This document shows, piece after piece, positions 33,174-41,458 of a stretch of DNA of 64,000 nucleotides. The stretch covers positions 42,335 to 106,334 of the forward strand of contig DASUAL010000002.1 of assembly GCA_035763805.1 (NCBI GenBank), in the 5' to 3' direction. Made by a program: the position numbers and the translations under genes. The notes beneath the pieces are model-generated. The model had not been told where the DNA came from and searched no databases. It was given only the letters and a program-made list of their open reading frames with translations. Numbering within the stretch: the first letter of the stretch is position 1; every line of letters begins with the position of its first letter. Source of the stretch: DASUAL01 sp035763805. GTDB taxonomy: Bacteria > Gemmatimonadota > Gemmatimonadetes > Gemmatimonadales > GWC2-71-9.

Positions 33174-34976
33174 TCAGCTCCGGAATTGCAGGTCGTACAG
33201 GCGCCGGTACAGTCCCCCCGCGCTGAAGAGCTGGTCGTGGGAGCCGCGCTCGACGATGCGCCCGTCGGCGAGCACGACGATGAGATTCGCGTGTCGCACG
33301 GTCGCGAGCCGGTGCGCGATCACGAACGCGGTGCGGTGCGCCATCAGCCGGTCGATCGCCTGCTGCACCAGGCGCTCGGACTCCGGGTCGAGCGCACTCG
33401 TGGCCTCGTCGAGGATCAGAATCGGCGGGTCGCGGAGCAGCGCGCGCGCGATCGCGATGCGCTGGCGCTGCCCGCCGGAGAGTCGCGTGCCCCGCTCGCC
33501 CAGGACGGTGTGGAAGCCATCCGGCAGCTGCGCGATGAACTCGGCCGCGTTGGCCGCCTGCGCTGCCGCCCGTACCTGCTCGATGGTGAAGTCGGTGCGG
33601 CCGTACGCGATGTTGGCGAACACCGAGTCGTTCAGGAGCACGGTTTCCTGCGACACGATTCCCATCAGCCTCCGCACGCTGCGTCGGGTGAACTGCGTCA
33701 GCGGGACTCCGTCCAGCAGGATCGCGCCGGCCGTCGGCTCGTAGAAGCGCGGTAGCAGGTCGACGAACGTGGTCTTCCCCGCGCCCGAGGGCCCAACGAT
33801 CGCGACCACCTGTCCGCGCCGCACCTCGAGGTCGACGTCGCGCAGCACTGGTGCCTGGCCATCATAGGAGAACGACACGCTGCGGTACTCGATACACTCG
33901 CGGAAGCGAGCATCGGTCTCCCCGGGGCGGTCGCCCTCGTCGGCCGGCAAGTCGAGCACCTCGAAACAACGGTCCGCGGCCGCGCTGGCACCCGCCATGA
34001 TCGTCGGATATTGCGCGACCGCTTTCACCGGTGACATCAGTCGCAGCGCCACGGCGATGAACGCGATGAACACCTCGGGTCGCAGGGACGCGGAGCTGCC
34101 GAGCGCCAGGCGCGCACCCACCGAGAAGATCAGCACCACCACGAGGCCCGCGAAGATCTCGCTGACCGGGCTCGTGAGCGTCGAGGCGCTCTGCACCCGC
34201 AGCACCCGCTTGCGGTACCGATCTGCGAGCTTCTGAAACCGCTCCACCTCGAACGCCTCGGCGACGTAGGCGCGTACGAGCTTGATGGACGCGACCATCT
34301 CGCTCACGACACTCATCAACTCGCCCCGATCCTCCGCCTGCTGGCGCGCGCGGCGGCGCACCCGGGCGACGATCGGACGGATGATGAGCACGAGCACCGG
34401 CGCGAGCACGAGGGCGATCAACGTGAGCCGCCACGACAGCCCCACCAGGATCGCGAGGTACACGACGATCAGGCTCACGTTCCGCAGGAACGAGGCGAGC
34501 GCTGCCGTCACCGTACTCTTCACCTGGTCGGTATCGCTGATGATGCGGGCGAGCAGTTGGCCGCCCCTGGTACGCAGGAAGAAATCGAGCGGCAGCGCTT
34601 GGAGATGCCGGAACAGGCGGACTCGCAGGTCGCGCACCACGCCTTCTTCGATCGCGACACTGCACATCGCCGCGCCGTAGCTCACCGCGTTCTTGAGCAC
34701 GAGGGTGCCCAGCAACACCAGGACGACGTTCCGCAGCGCCGTCTCCGGCGCCCCGGCCGTGAGCAGTGGCCCCAGGACGTGCGCGAGCACCGCCTCCACC
34801 GCGGAGCCGCCCGACTCGGGCAGCGCCTGCAATCCGAAGAGCGCGCGCAGGAAGGGGATCAACAGCACCAAGGTGGCTCCGTCCATGAGCGACGCAACCA
34901 GGGTGGCGGCGATGTTGGCGACGAAGAGGACGGTATACGGACGCAGCAGGCCCAGGACGCGGGAGCCGCGGCCCAT
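33174..34976 (-). CDS. MsbA-like lipid/glycolipid exporter, fused ABC half-transporter
   Basis: 600 residues. Six-helix transmembrane domain (about 1-310), then the ATPase domain with Walker A VGPSGAGKTTFVD, signature LSGGQRQRIAIARALL and Walker B ILILDEATSALDPES, followed by the switch His (VIAHRLAT). Homodimers of such proteins flip lipid A, glycolipids or lipid-linked oligosaccharides across the inner membrane. The start codon directly abuts the stop of the PorX-like gene. Context with GT2, methyltransferase and CgeB-like transferase suggests export of a modified glycolipid. The name msbA is not assigned because substrates vary in this family. Confidence 0.92.
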   Translation of the reverse strand: MGRGSRVLGLLRPYTVLFVANIAATLVASLMDGATLVLLIPFLRALFGLQALPESGGSAVEAVLAHVLGPLLTAGAPETALRNVVLVLLGTLVLKNAVSYGAAMCSVAIEEGVVRDLRVRLFRHLQALPLDFFLRTRGGQLLARIISDTDQVKSTVTAALASFLRNVSLIVVYLAILVGLSWRLTLIALVLAPVLVLIIRPIVARVRRRARQQAEDRGELMSVVSEMVASIKLVRAYVAEAFEVERFQKLADRYRKRVLRVQSASTLTSPVSEIFAGLVVVLIFSVGARLALGSSASLRPEVFIAFIAVALRLMSPVKAVAQYPTIMAGASAAADRCFEVLDLPADEGDRPGETDARFRECIEYRSVSFSYDGQAPVLRDVDLEVRRGQVVAIVGPSGAGKTTFVDLLPRFYEPTAGAILLDGVPLTQFTRRSVRRLMGIVSQETVLLNDSVFANIAYGRTDFTIEQVRAAAQAANAAEFIAQLPDGFHTVLGERGTRLSGGQRQRIAIARALLRDPPILILDEATSALDPESERLVQQAIDRLMAHRTAFVIAHRLATVRHANLIVVLADGRIVERGSHDQLFSAGGLYRRLYDLQFRS

Positions 34977-36560
34977 TCAGCCAGTCCCCCCACCGCGACC
35001 GCGCGGGGTGAGGAGGGCTACGGGGAGGATCACCTCCTCGGGTGTGACGCCGCCGTGCAGGAACGAGCCGCGGTAGCGGGCCTGGTACTCCCGCAGCTTG
35101 GTGGGATACACGAAGAAGCGGTCCGCGGTGGCCAGCAGCAGGCGCACACCGAGCCCGAGCGCGGGGAGGCCGAACGACTTCAAGTCCTCGACGCTGATCG
35201 CCGCCTCGGGGTCCTCGGCGCGCAGGTCTTCGCCGAACTTGTACCGCAGGTTGGCGGTCGCGTCGCGCTTGGCGTACACGGTGGCCGGGGTCTCGCAGTG
35301 GATGGAGCCGTGGTCGGTCGTGAGCAGCACGGTGACGCCGCGCCGTTCGGCCTCCTGCAGCGCCGCGAGCACGGGAGAGCGCTCGAACCACGTCCGTGTC
35401 AGGTTGCGGAGCGCCGCGTCGTCGCGCGCGACCTCGTACAGGATCGCGCTCTCGGAGCGTCCGTGCGTGAGCTGGTCGATGAAGTTGAACACGAGCGCCG
35501 TCACACCGTCCTGGGCGAGATGCGCTGGGAGCCGGCGTAAGAGGTCTCCACCGTCGGCCGAGGTGAACAGCTTCTCGTAGCGGACCGCCACGGGCCGTTC
35601 CACCAGCTCGCGGAGCTGCTCGGTCAGGAGCTCCGCCTCGTGAGCGTTGAGGCTCTCCTCGTCCGACGCCTGGCCCCACCAGTCGGGGTGGCGCGCCGCA
35701 ATCTCCATCGGGAAGAGTCCCGAGAAGATCGCGTTGCGGGCGAACGGCGTCGCGGTCGGAAGAATGCTGAAGTAGTAGGATTCCTCGACCTCGAACAGCG
35801 GAGTCACGAGGTCGCGCAGCACCTCCCATTGGTCGAGCCGCAGGCAGTCGATCACGATGAGCAGGACGCGGTTCTGGGCGCGCAGCACGGGCACGAGGAA
35901 TTCAGCGCCCACGTCCACCGACAGCGGCGGCCGGTCCCCTTCGGGGTTCGCGAGCCAGCGCGGGTAGTGGCGGGCGATGTATCCCGCGAAGTCCTTCCGG
36001 AGACTCACCTGCAGGTTCCGGAGCGCCTCGGAGAGGCCGGGCTCGTTCGAAGCCGCGAGGCGCACTTCCCACCGTGCGAGCTCGACCACGAGCTCGATCC
36101 ACTCGCGCCACCCGAGGGCAGACCCGCGCCGGCTTTCCAGCTCGCGGAACCGCGTCACGAAGTCGCGAGCGAGCCGCTGCTGACGGATGCGATCGCCCTC
36201 GAGCAGGCGCGTCACGACCGACAGGATCTGGCGCGGGTGGACCGGCTTCACGAGATAATCATCCACTTCCACGCCGATCGCTTCACGCAGCGTACCTTCG
36301 TCCTCGCTCTGCGTCACCATCACGACCGGCACGGCCCCGTCGATGGCACGGATCTCCGGAAGCAGCTCGAGGCCCCGCCGCCCGGGCATCTGCTCGTCGA
36401 GCAACACGACGCTATAGGGCTGCCGCCGCAGGAGCGCGAGGGCGTCGTCGCCGTGCGCCGCCGCGGCGACCGTGAACCCCTGGGCCTCGAGGAAGTGGCG
36501 GTGCGCGGCGAGGCCGTCCACCTCGTCGTCCACCCACAGGATGCTCTTGGGACGCGGCAT
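34977..36560 (-). CDS. porX: PorX-like response regulator with PglZ (alkaline phosphatase fold) output domain
   Basis: 527 residues. Residues 1-120 form a receiver domain: acidic pair D11/D12, phospho-acceptor Asp55 in VVLLDEQMPG, and Lys in DDYLVKPVHP. After a helical linker (about 130-205) comes a PglZ domain: LLIVIDCLRLDQWEVL (metal Asp), PTATPFARNAIFSG (nucleophile Thr), FIDQLTHG and LLTTDHGSIH. This exact architecture is PorX, which in Bacteroidetes controls type IX secretion and cleaves cyclic or linear oligonucleotides. PorY-type kinase and PorV/U genes are not in the window. It heads a run with an exporter and glycan genes. The domain call is firm; a T9SS role here is inference. Confidence 0.88.
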   Translation of the reverse strand: MPRPKSILWVDDEVDGLAAHRHFLEAQGFTVAAAAHGDDALALLRRQPYSVVLLDEQMPGRRGLELLPEIRAIDGAVPVVMVTQSEDEGTLREAIGVEVDDYLVKPVHPRQILSVVTRLLEGDRIRQQRLARDFVTRFRELESRRGSALGWREWIELVVELARWEVRLAASNEPGLSEALRNLQVSLRKDFAGYIARHYPRWLANPEGDRPPLSVDVGAEFLVPVLRAQNRVLLIVIDCLRLDQWEVLRDLVTPLFEVEESYYFSILPTATPFARNAIFSGLFPMEIAARHPDWWGQASDEESLNAHEAELLTEQLRELVERPVAVRYEKLFTSADGGDLLRRLPAHLAQDGVTALVFNFIDQLTHGRSESAILYEVARDDAALRNLTRTWFERSPVLAALQEAERRGVTVLLTTDHGSIHCETPATVYAKRDATANLRYKFGEDLRAEDPEAAISVEDLKSFGLPALGLGVRLLLATADRFFVYPTKLREYQARYRGSFLHGGVTPEEVILPVALLTPRGRGGGTG

Positions 36561-36618
36561 GGGCGAAAGCTAATGGCGACTGGCGAACCGCGGCAACGCA
36601 GCCGTAGTTTCTTGCCCC

Positions 36619-37614
36619 GTGTTGTGCGTCCTGGTCGTTCGCTTCAGTTCCATCGGCGACATCTTGCTGACCACGCCTCTCGTGCGCGCGCTCGCCCGCC
36701 GCCACCCGGAGGCGAGGCTCGTCTACATCACGAAGCGGGCGATGGCCCCACTGGTCGCAGACAACCCCCACGTCGCCGAAGTCGTGGCATTGGAGCCCAA
36801 CGAGCCGATCCGCCACCTCGGCCGCCGCCTCGCCGCCCTCAGCCCAACCCACGGCCTGGACCTGCACGGCAACCTGCGGAGCGCCGCCCTCCGGCTGCTC
36901 GTGCGCTGCCGGTGGTCGGGATACCGCAAGCGGAAGATGGCGCGCACGCTGCTGATCTCCACCAAGCTCGACCTCTACCGCGGCCGGGTCCCGGTGGCGG
37001 AGCGATACTTCGAGGCCGCGCGCCAGCTCGACACCCGGCCCGACGGCGGCCCGCCCGAGTTCCACCTGGGCACCGGCGCGCGCGAGCGGGTCGGGCAGTG
37101 GCTCGCCGAGCGGGGGCTGGCGGACGCGCGGCTCGCCGCACTCGCGCCGGGCGCGGCGCACGCCACCAAACGCTGGCCCATCGCCCACTGGATTGCACTC
37201 GCAGAGCGGCTGCGCGCCGCCGGGTACCGGGCCGTCGTCGTCGGGGGGCCGGAGGATCGCGGCCTCGCCCAGCAGCTCGCGGCTGGCGGGGCTGCGGCGA
37301 ACGCGGCGGGAGAGTTCTCGCTCCAGGAGACGGGGGCGGTGCTCGCACGCGCGCGCGCGGTTGTATCGGGCGACACCGGCATCATGCACATGGCGACCGG
37401 CGTCGGAACGCCGGTCGTCGCCTTGTTCGGGCCGACGGTCGAGCAGTTCGGGTTCTTCCCCTACCGGGCGCGCGCGCTGGTGTTGCAGCGGAACCTCGAC
37501 TGCCGCCCGTGCTCCGCCACGGGAACCGCGAAGTGCCCCCTCGGCCACCACCGCTGCCTCGGCGACATCGCGCCCGCGGACGTCGCCGCCGCGATCGAGC
37601 ACCTCGTCGCGTGA
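36619..37614 (+). CDS. Heptosyltransferase-like glycosyltransferase family 9
   Basis: 331 residues from GTG 36619. LVVRFSSIGDILLTTPLVRAL is the typical GT9 start (core RFSSIGDILL). HGLDLHGNLRSAALR, LAPGAAHATKRWP, VVVGGPEDRGLAQQL and VSGDTGIMHMATGVGTPVVALFGPT follow in order, with the conserved nucleotide-heptose contact in DTGIMH. CRPCSATGTAKCPLGHHRCL is the usual Cys-rich tail. It adds heptose or a similar sugar to the LPS core on the cytosolic side. Divergent from the PorX-like gene; the next small gene overlaps its stop. Confidence 0.92.
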   Translation: MLCVLVVRFSSIGDILLTTPLVRALARRHPEARLVYITKRAMAPLVADNPHVAEVVALEPNEPIRHLGRRLAALSPTHGLDLHGNLRSAALRLLVRCRWSGYRKRKMARTLLISTKLDLYRGRVPVAERYFEAARQLDTRPDGGPPEFHLGTGARERVGQWLAERGLADARLAALAPGAAHATKRWPIAHWIALAERLRAAGYRAVVVGGPEDRGLAQQLAAGGAAANAAGEFSLQETGAVLARARAVVSGDTGIMHMATGVGTPVVALFGPTVEQFGFFPYRARALVLQRNLDCRPCSATGTAKCPLGHHRCLGDIAPADVAAAIEHLVA

Positions 37615-37988
37615 TCCCGGCGACGACTCCCGCCGAGCAACGGCTCATCGCGCTCGTCGCCGGGGCCGCCCGCGGCCCTAAGCGGGACGGCCTGTTCGCA
37701 ACCTGGCTCGTGGTGCGCGCGGCCGAGACGCTCCTCCCACCGCACCCCGTGTCTCCCAAGAATCACCGGCGCCGGCTCGCCGCCCTCGAGCACCGCCTCG
37801 CGACCCTTACCCTCCCCGCGCCCCTCAAGCGGGCGTTCGCGGCCGCGCGGCACCACCTCGAGCCGGCGAGCCCCAAGGCGGCGGCCCTCGTGCTCTCCCA
37901 GCTCGTCGCGCCCGCCCGGGAGGTGCTCGGCCCCGAGGCAGGGGACGCCGTCGCCGTTGCCGCGCACTCGGCGCGCATACATCTATAA
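37611..37988 (+). CDS. Hypothetical protein, small helical, in operon with the GT9 gene
   Basis: 125 residues from GTG 37611 overlapping the previous TGA (GTGA). Not recognised. It is rich in Ala, Arg and Leu and predicted all-helical, with no membrane segment, signal or Cys. Recognisable stretches: TTPAEQRLIALVAGAARG, VRAAETLLPPHPVSPKNHRRRLAALEHRL (basic middle) and a hydrophobic C-terminal helix ending ARIHL. The overlap and normal base composition support it being a real gene. A role as RNA/DNA-binding or adaptor protein is only suggested by its charge. Confidence 0.6.
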   Translation: MIPATTPAEQRLIALVAGAARGPKRDGLFATWLVVRAAETLLPPHPVSPKNHRRRLAALEHRLATLTLPAPLKRAFAAARHHLEPASPKAAALVLSQLVAPAREVLGPEAGDAVAVAAHSARIHL

Positions 37989-38030
37989 GGCCAGACGCCC
38001 AAGGCGCTCAGACGCGCAGGAGGGGCACTC

Positions 38031-38903
38031 GTGAGCCCACGCCGCTTGGAACGACGGCCCTCGCTCGAGGCGCTCGTCGAGCGGGTCGATCAACGACGCC
38101 CGGGGGAGATCTCAGGGGACACCGTTCCCACAGGCTTCCCGTCGGTCGACCGAGTCTTGGGGAGCGGCCTGCGGCGCCGTGATCTCGTCGTGCTGGGCGG
38201 CGACATCGGCTCGGGGAAATCGGCGCTGGCCCTTGGCGTGGCCCTGCGGGTCGCCCAGCAAGGCCTCGGCGTGGCCTTGTTCTCGGGTGAGATGGACGAG
38301 GAGCGGCTCATGGAGCGCGCGCTCGCGATCGAGGGTCGCGTCGCGGTGGACGAGTTGCGCTCGGCGAAGCTGAACGAGCAGGCGCGCGCCGGCATCGGCG
38401 GCGCGGCCGTGCGGCTCCGGGGACTGCCCCTCGCAGCACTGGCGCTCGCCGCACCGGACTTCGAGACCATGGCGGCGCGGCTCGACCCGCTGAGCCAGCT
38501 CGGACTGGTGGTGGTGGACTACCTCCAGCTCGTGCCCACGCCAGCAGGCACGGCCCGCTCCACGCAGGACGAAGACCTGGCCCTCGTGCTGCAACGTCTC
38601 AAGGCGCTGGCGCTCGAGCGCCAGGTGGCGCTGCTCGTCGTGGCACAGCTGTCCAAGTTCGAGCCAACGCGACAGAACCCACGCCCCAATCTCGACGACT
38701 TCGGCCACCTGGGCGCGATCAAGCAACACGCCGACGTGGTGCTCGGCATCTACCGCGAGCAGATGTACAATCCGGGGTTCGGCGTGGACGGCGCGACCGA
38801 GCTGCTCGTCCTCAAGAATCGCAACGGGCCAACGGGATTCGTCGACCTCTATTTCTACCGGCGCTGGATGCGGTTCGAGGACATGCTCGATCCCGATGGC
38901 TGA
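38031..38903 (+). CDS. DnaB-type RecA-fold ATPase, stand-alone
   Basis: 290 residues from GTG 38031 with AGGAGG 7 nt upstream. Matches only the C-terminal half of replicative helicase DnaB: GFPSVDRVLGSGLRRRDLVVLGG, Walker A GDIGSGKSALALG, FSGEMDEERLMERAL, Walker B LVVVDYLQLVP, VVAQLSK, and GAIKQHADVVLGIYRE (H4-like). The N-terminal primase-binding domain is absent. It may be a helicase loader-like, phage-derived or repair ATPase; the housekeeping dnaB should lie elsewhere. Its last 49 nt overlap a convergent lipoprotein gene. Confidence 0.82.
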   Translation: MSPRRLERRPSLEALVERVDQRRPGEISGDTVPTGFPSVDRVLGSGLRRRDLVVLGGDIGSGKSALALGVALRVAQQGLGVALFSGEMDEERLMERALAIEGRVAVDELRSAKLNEQARAGIGGAAVRLRGLPLAALALAAPDFETMAARLDPLSQLGLVVVDYLQLVPTPAGTARSTQDEDLALVLQRLKALALERQVALLVVAQLSKFEPTRQNPRPNLDDFGHLGAIKQHADVVLGIYREQMYNPGFGVDGATELLVLKNRNGPTGFVDLYFYRRWMRFEDMLDPDG

Positions 38904-39307
38904 GCCCGCAATGTGTCGGGCGCCGGGATCGCCCCGACGAGGGTATACGTCGTGCCCGGGCCGCCCACGTTCGCCCGCATCGTGATCCACAAGGGCCGCT
39001 GGCCGCTGGTTGCGTGGATCGCGATCGACCCGTCGGCCATGACCTGGTCGGTCCGTACCTGCCACCCGTTGAGCTCCAGCGCCTGGCGGTACCACGCGGC
39101 GAGACCTTTCACGTCAGCCGGGGTCGCGAACGTCGCCTCGACGGCGTCCTGCCCGGCGGACACGCTCACCAGCGTGGATCGCGGGTGCGTGACAACGCCC
39201 GTGAGGATCTTGGCGGCGAGCTCGCGCTCGAAGGTCTGTTCGTCGGGGCGTTCGCAGGCGCCGAGCAGGAGCAGGAGCGCGAGACCGGCGGGGGCGGGGC
39301 GGGTCAT
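38855..39307 (-). CDS. Putative lipoprotein of unknown function
   Basis: 150 residues. Lipobox LLLLGAC (Cys18) follows a basic-hydrophobic leader, predicting lipidation by Lgt (a gene at 53326) and anchoring. The mature part resembles small alpha/beta domains: VEATFATPADVKGLAAWYRQALELNGWQV (middle part ADVKGLAAWYRQAL) and PLWITMRANVGGPGTTYTLVG, similar to sensor-like lipoproteins that measure error between two values. No catalytic motif seen. Its 3' end overlaps the convergent ATPase gene by 49 nt, unusual for this window. Confidence 0.7.
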   Translation of the reverse strand: MTRPAPAGLALLLLLGACERPDEQTFERELAAKILTGVVTHPRSTLVSVSAGQDAVEATFATPADVKGLAAWYRQALELNGWQVRTDQVMADGSIAIHATSGQRPLWITMRANVGGPGTTYTLVGAIPAPDTLRAQPSGSSMSSNRIQRR

Positions 39308-39366
39308 GGCGCCGAATCGTAGCTGTGGCGCGCCGCGCCGGTCAAGTTGTAAGTTGGACGTTGTGA

Positions 39367-39416
39367 GACGCTACGACGCCACGTCCTAAGACGGCACAAC
39401 GTAGCGTCGTAGCGTC
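39367..39416. repeat. Perfect inverted repeat in the leader region before yebC
   Basis: GACGCTACGACG (39367-39378) and CGTCGTAGCGTC (39405-39416) pair over 12 bp with a 26-nt loop; AAGTTG near 39351 and CAACTT at 39420-39425 could add an outer stem. It lies between divergent genes, so it is not a simple terminator. May be a REP-like palindrome or operator. Confidence 0.6.
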
Positions 39417-39437
39417 GGGCAACTTTGAAGGTGCACC

Positions 39438-40187
39438 ATGGCTGGCCACAGCAAATGGAAGCAGATCAAGCGCAAGAAGGCCGTCGCCGACGCGCGGCGG
39501 GGTGCGCTCTTCACCAAGCTCATCCGTGAGATCACGATCGCGGCCAAGCAGGGCGGCGGCGATCCCGGCGGGAACCCCCGGCTCCGCACCGCGATCGACG
39601 CGGCCAAGGCGGAGAACATGCCGCTCGACAATATCGCGCGCGCCGTCAAGAAGGGGACGGGCGAGCTCGAGGGCGTCACGTACGACGAAGTCACCTACGA
39701 AGGCTACGGCCCCGGCGGAGCGGCGATTCTCATCCAGGCGACGACCGACAACGCCAACCGCACCGTCGCAGAGATCCGCCACGTCTTTACGCGGCACGGC
39801 GGCAACCTCGGCGCCGCCAACTCGGTGGCATGGATGTTCGACCGCAAGGCGCAGATCACCGTGGACGCGACCAAGGCAGACGAGGACGCCACGATGGAAG
39901 CGGCGCTCGACGCCGGCGCCGAAGACATGGTGCGGGACGGCGAGGTCTTTCTCATCACGGGGCCGGCGAGCCAGCTGCACGCCATCACGGAGCGGCTCAC
40001 GACCGGACAGATCCCCGTGCAGTCGTCGGAGCTCGCGATGATCCCGAAGAGCACCGTCAAGGTGGACGGCAAGGACGCGAAGCAATTGCTCGAGCTGATC
40101 GAGGCGCTGGAAGAGATGGATGACGTCGCCAAGGTGTCCTCGAACTTCGACATCGACGCCGAGGCAATGGCGGCGGCGACTGCGTGA
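39438..40187 (+). CDS. yebC: YebC/PmpR family regulator (TACO1-like)
   Basis: 249 residues, the standard size. MAGHSKWKQIKRKKAVADARRG, KLIREITIAAKQGGGDP, YEGYGPGGAAILI and RTVAEIRHVFTRHGGNLG are diagnostic (longest quoted core: GHSKWKQIKRKKA). Known roles: transcription regulator and/or helper of ribosomes stalled at proline runs; often next to ruvC, as here. It begins the long run of plus-strand genes to 54198. ruvC starts 1 nt after its stop. Confidence 0.96.
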   Translation: MAGHSKWKQIKRKKAVADARRGALFTKLIREITIAAKQGGGDPGGNPRLRTAIDAAKAENMPLDNIARAVKKGTGELEGVTYDEVTYEGYGPGGAAILIQATTDNANRTVAEIRHVFTRHGGNLGAANSVAWMFDRKAQITVDATKADEDATMEAALDAGAEDMVRDGEVFLITGPASQLHAITERLTTGQIPVQSSELAMIPKSTVKVDGKDAKQLLELIEALEEMDDVAKVSSNFDIDAEAMAAATA

Positions 40188-40188
40188 C

Positions 40189-40665
40189 GTGAGGGTCCTG
40201 GGCGTCGACCCGGGCACGTCGGTCACCGGTTACGGCGTGATCGAAACGGGGAACGGGACGCCCGGGATGGGCCGACTGATCGAGTGCGGCGTCATCCGGT
40301 TTGATCGCCGGAGCCCGCTGCCGCGGCGCCTGCAGGAGCTGCATCGGCACATCGCCGACCTCATCGCCCGCCACCGCCCCACGGCGCTGGCGCTGGAACA
40401 CGCCTTCTATCACAAGAACGTCCGCACCACGCTCGTGCTGGGCCACGCGCGGGGCGTGATCCTCCTTGCGGCCGAGCAGGCCGGACTCGCAATCGCGCAG
40501 TACCCGCCGGCGACGGTGAAAAAGACGGTGGTCGGCGCCGGCGGAGCGGTGAAGAGCCAGGTCGGGACCGTCGTCGCGCGGCTCCTGAAGCTGAGGCAGC
40601 CGCCCACTCCGTCCGACGCGGCGGACGGGGTCGCGGTGGCGCTGACCTACGTCATCCGCTCGTGA
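40189..40665 (+). CDS. ruvC: Holliday junction resolvase RuvC
   Basis: 158 residues from GTG 40189. RNase H-like nuclease that cuts Holliday junctions made in recombination. VLGVDPGTSVTGYG gives the first acidic residue (Asp7), LALEHAFYHKN the Glu, and PSDAADGVAVALTY the last two Asp. The family-standard QYPPATVKKTVVG is present. It is coupled to ruvA by a 4-nt GTGA overlap. Confidence 0.96.
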   Translation: MRVLGVDPGTSVTGYGVIETGNGTPGMGRLIECGVIRFDRRSPLPRRLQELHRHIADLIARHRPTALALEHAFYHKNVRTTLVLGHARGVILLAAEQAGLAIAQYPPATVKKTVVGAGGAVKSQVGTVVARLLKLRQPPTPSDAADGVAVALTYVIRS

Positions 40666-41276
40666 TCGCTCAAGTCAGCGGCCGGCTCGCCGCGAAACGC
40701 ATCGATCGTGTCGTGGTGCAGACGACGGGCGGCGTCGGCTACGAGATCTTCGTCCCCCTCGGCGTCATGGAGGGGCTGCCCGCCGTCGGCGAGTCGGTCA
40801 GCCTCGCGACGGAGCTCGTGGTGCGCGAGGACGGCTGGGCGCTGTACGGCTTTGAAGAGGACGTCGAGCGCCGGTTCTTCCAGCGGCTGACCGCCGTCTC
40901 GGGCGTCGGCCCGAAGATCGCCATCGCGCTCATGTCGGCGCTCGGCGTCGAGCGCGGCGTTCGGGCCATCCGCGAGCGCAACATCGGCCTGCTCGCGTCG
41001 GTAAGCGGCATCGGCAAGAAGACTGCGGAGCGGCTGGCGCTTGAACTGGCCGACAAGCTGGGCGAGTTTGAGGAGGCAGCCAGCGCCGCTGCGTCAGTGG
41101 GTGGGGGGGGCGCCGCAGACGCGGCCCTCAAGGCCCTGGAGCGGCTCGGCTACGGTGCGGCGGAGGCGGATCGGGCGCTGCGTCAGGTCCTCGCGGCGGA
41201 CGGCGGCGGAGCAAGCGGCGGAGGCGACGCCGAGATGCTGGTCCGCCGGGCACTGCAACTGCTCACGCACGGATGA
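40662..41276 (+). CDS. ruvA: Holliday junction branch migration protein RuvA
   Basis: 204 residues from GTG 40662. OB domain (about 1-62), then two helix-hairpin-helix motifs, FQRLTAVSGVGPKIAIALMS and LLASVSGIGKKTAERL, and a C-terminal RuvB-binding domain after a glycine-rich linker (VGGGGAA). Tetramers hold the junction for RuvB. Its stop overlaps the start of the small zinc-ribbon gene (ATGA). Confidence 0.96.
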   Translation: MIAQVSGRLAAKRIDRVVVQTTGGVGYEIFVPLGVMEGLPAVGESVSLATELVVREDGWALYGFEEDVERRFFQRLTAVSGVGPKIAIALMSALGVERGVRAIRERNIGLLASVSGIGKKTAERLALELADKLGEFEEAASAAASVGGGGAADAALKALERLGYGAAEADRALRQVLAADGGGASGGGDAEMLVRRALQLLTHG

Positions 41277-41452
41277 CGATGGCGACGACGGCTGAGTGGA
41301 ACTGCACGCGTTGCGGGTCGACCAACCGCATGCTGGTGCCCAACGGCGCGACCCGGGCGGTGGATAAGTGCCTCCATTGCCACACCCGGCACGAGCTCGA
41401 GACGAACTCGCGACCGGTGCGCTGGCGCGCCCGGCCCGTGGGGCCGAGGTAG
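41273..41452 (+). CDS. Small zinc-ribbon protein between ruvA and ruvB
   Basis: 59 residues starting at ATG 41273, which overlaps the ruvA stop (ATGA). A second in-frame ATG follows two codons later. Two CxxC knuckles, WNCTRCGSTNR and DKCLHCHTRHEL, are spaced about 20 residues apart, enough to bind one zinc. The C-terminal tail is basic (RPVRWRARPVGPR). It ends 6 nt before ruvB. Not recognised as a named family, but position, overlap and paired Cys knuckles argue for a real nucleic-acid- or protein-binding helper gene. Confidence 0.72.
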   Translation: MTMATTAEWNCTRCGSTNRMLVPNGATRAVDKCLHCHTRHELETNSRPVRWRARPVGPR

Positions 41453-41458
41453 CTGGGC

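Noticed and set aside
38855..38903. Error in one of the two overlapping 3' ends (ATPase and lipoprotein)
   Set aside because: Both frames carry plausible sequence up to their stops; a 49-nt convergent overlap is accepted, though the lipoprotein tail is low-complexity.
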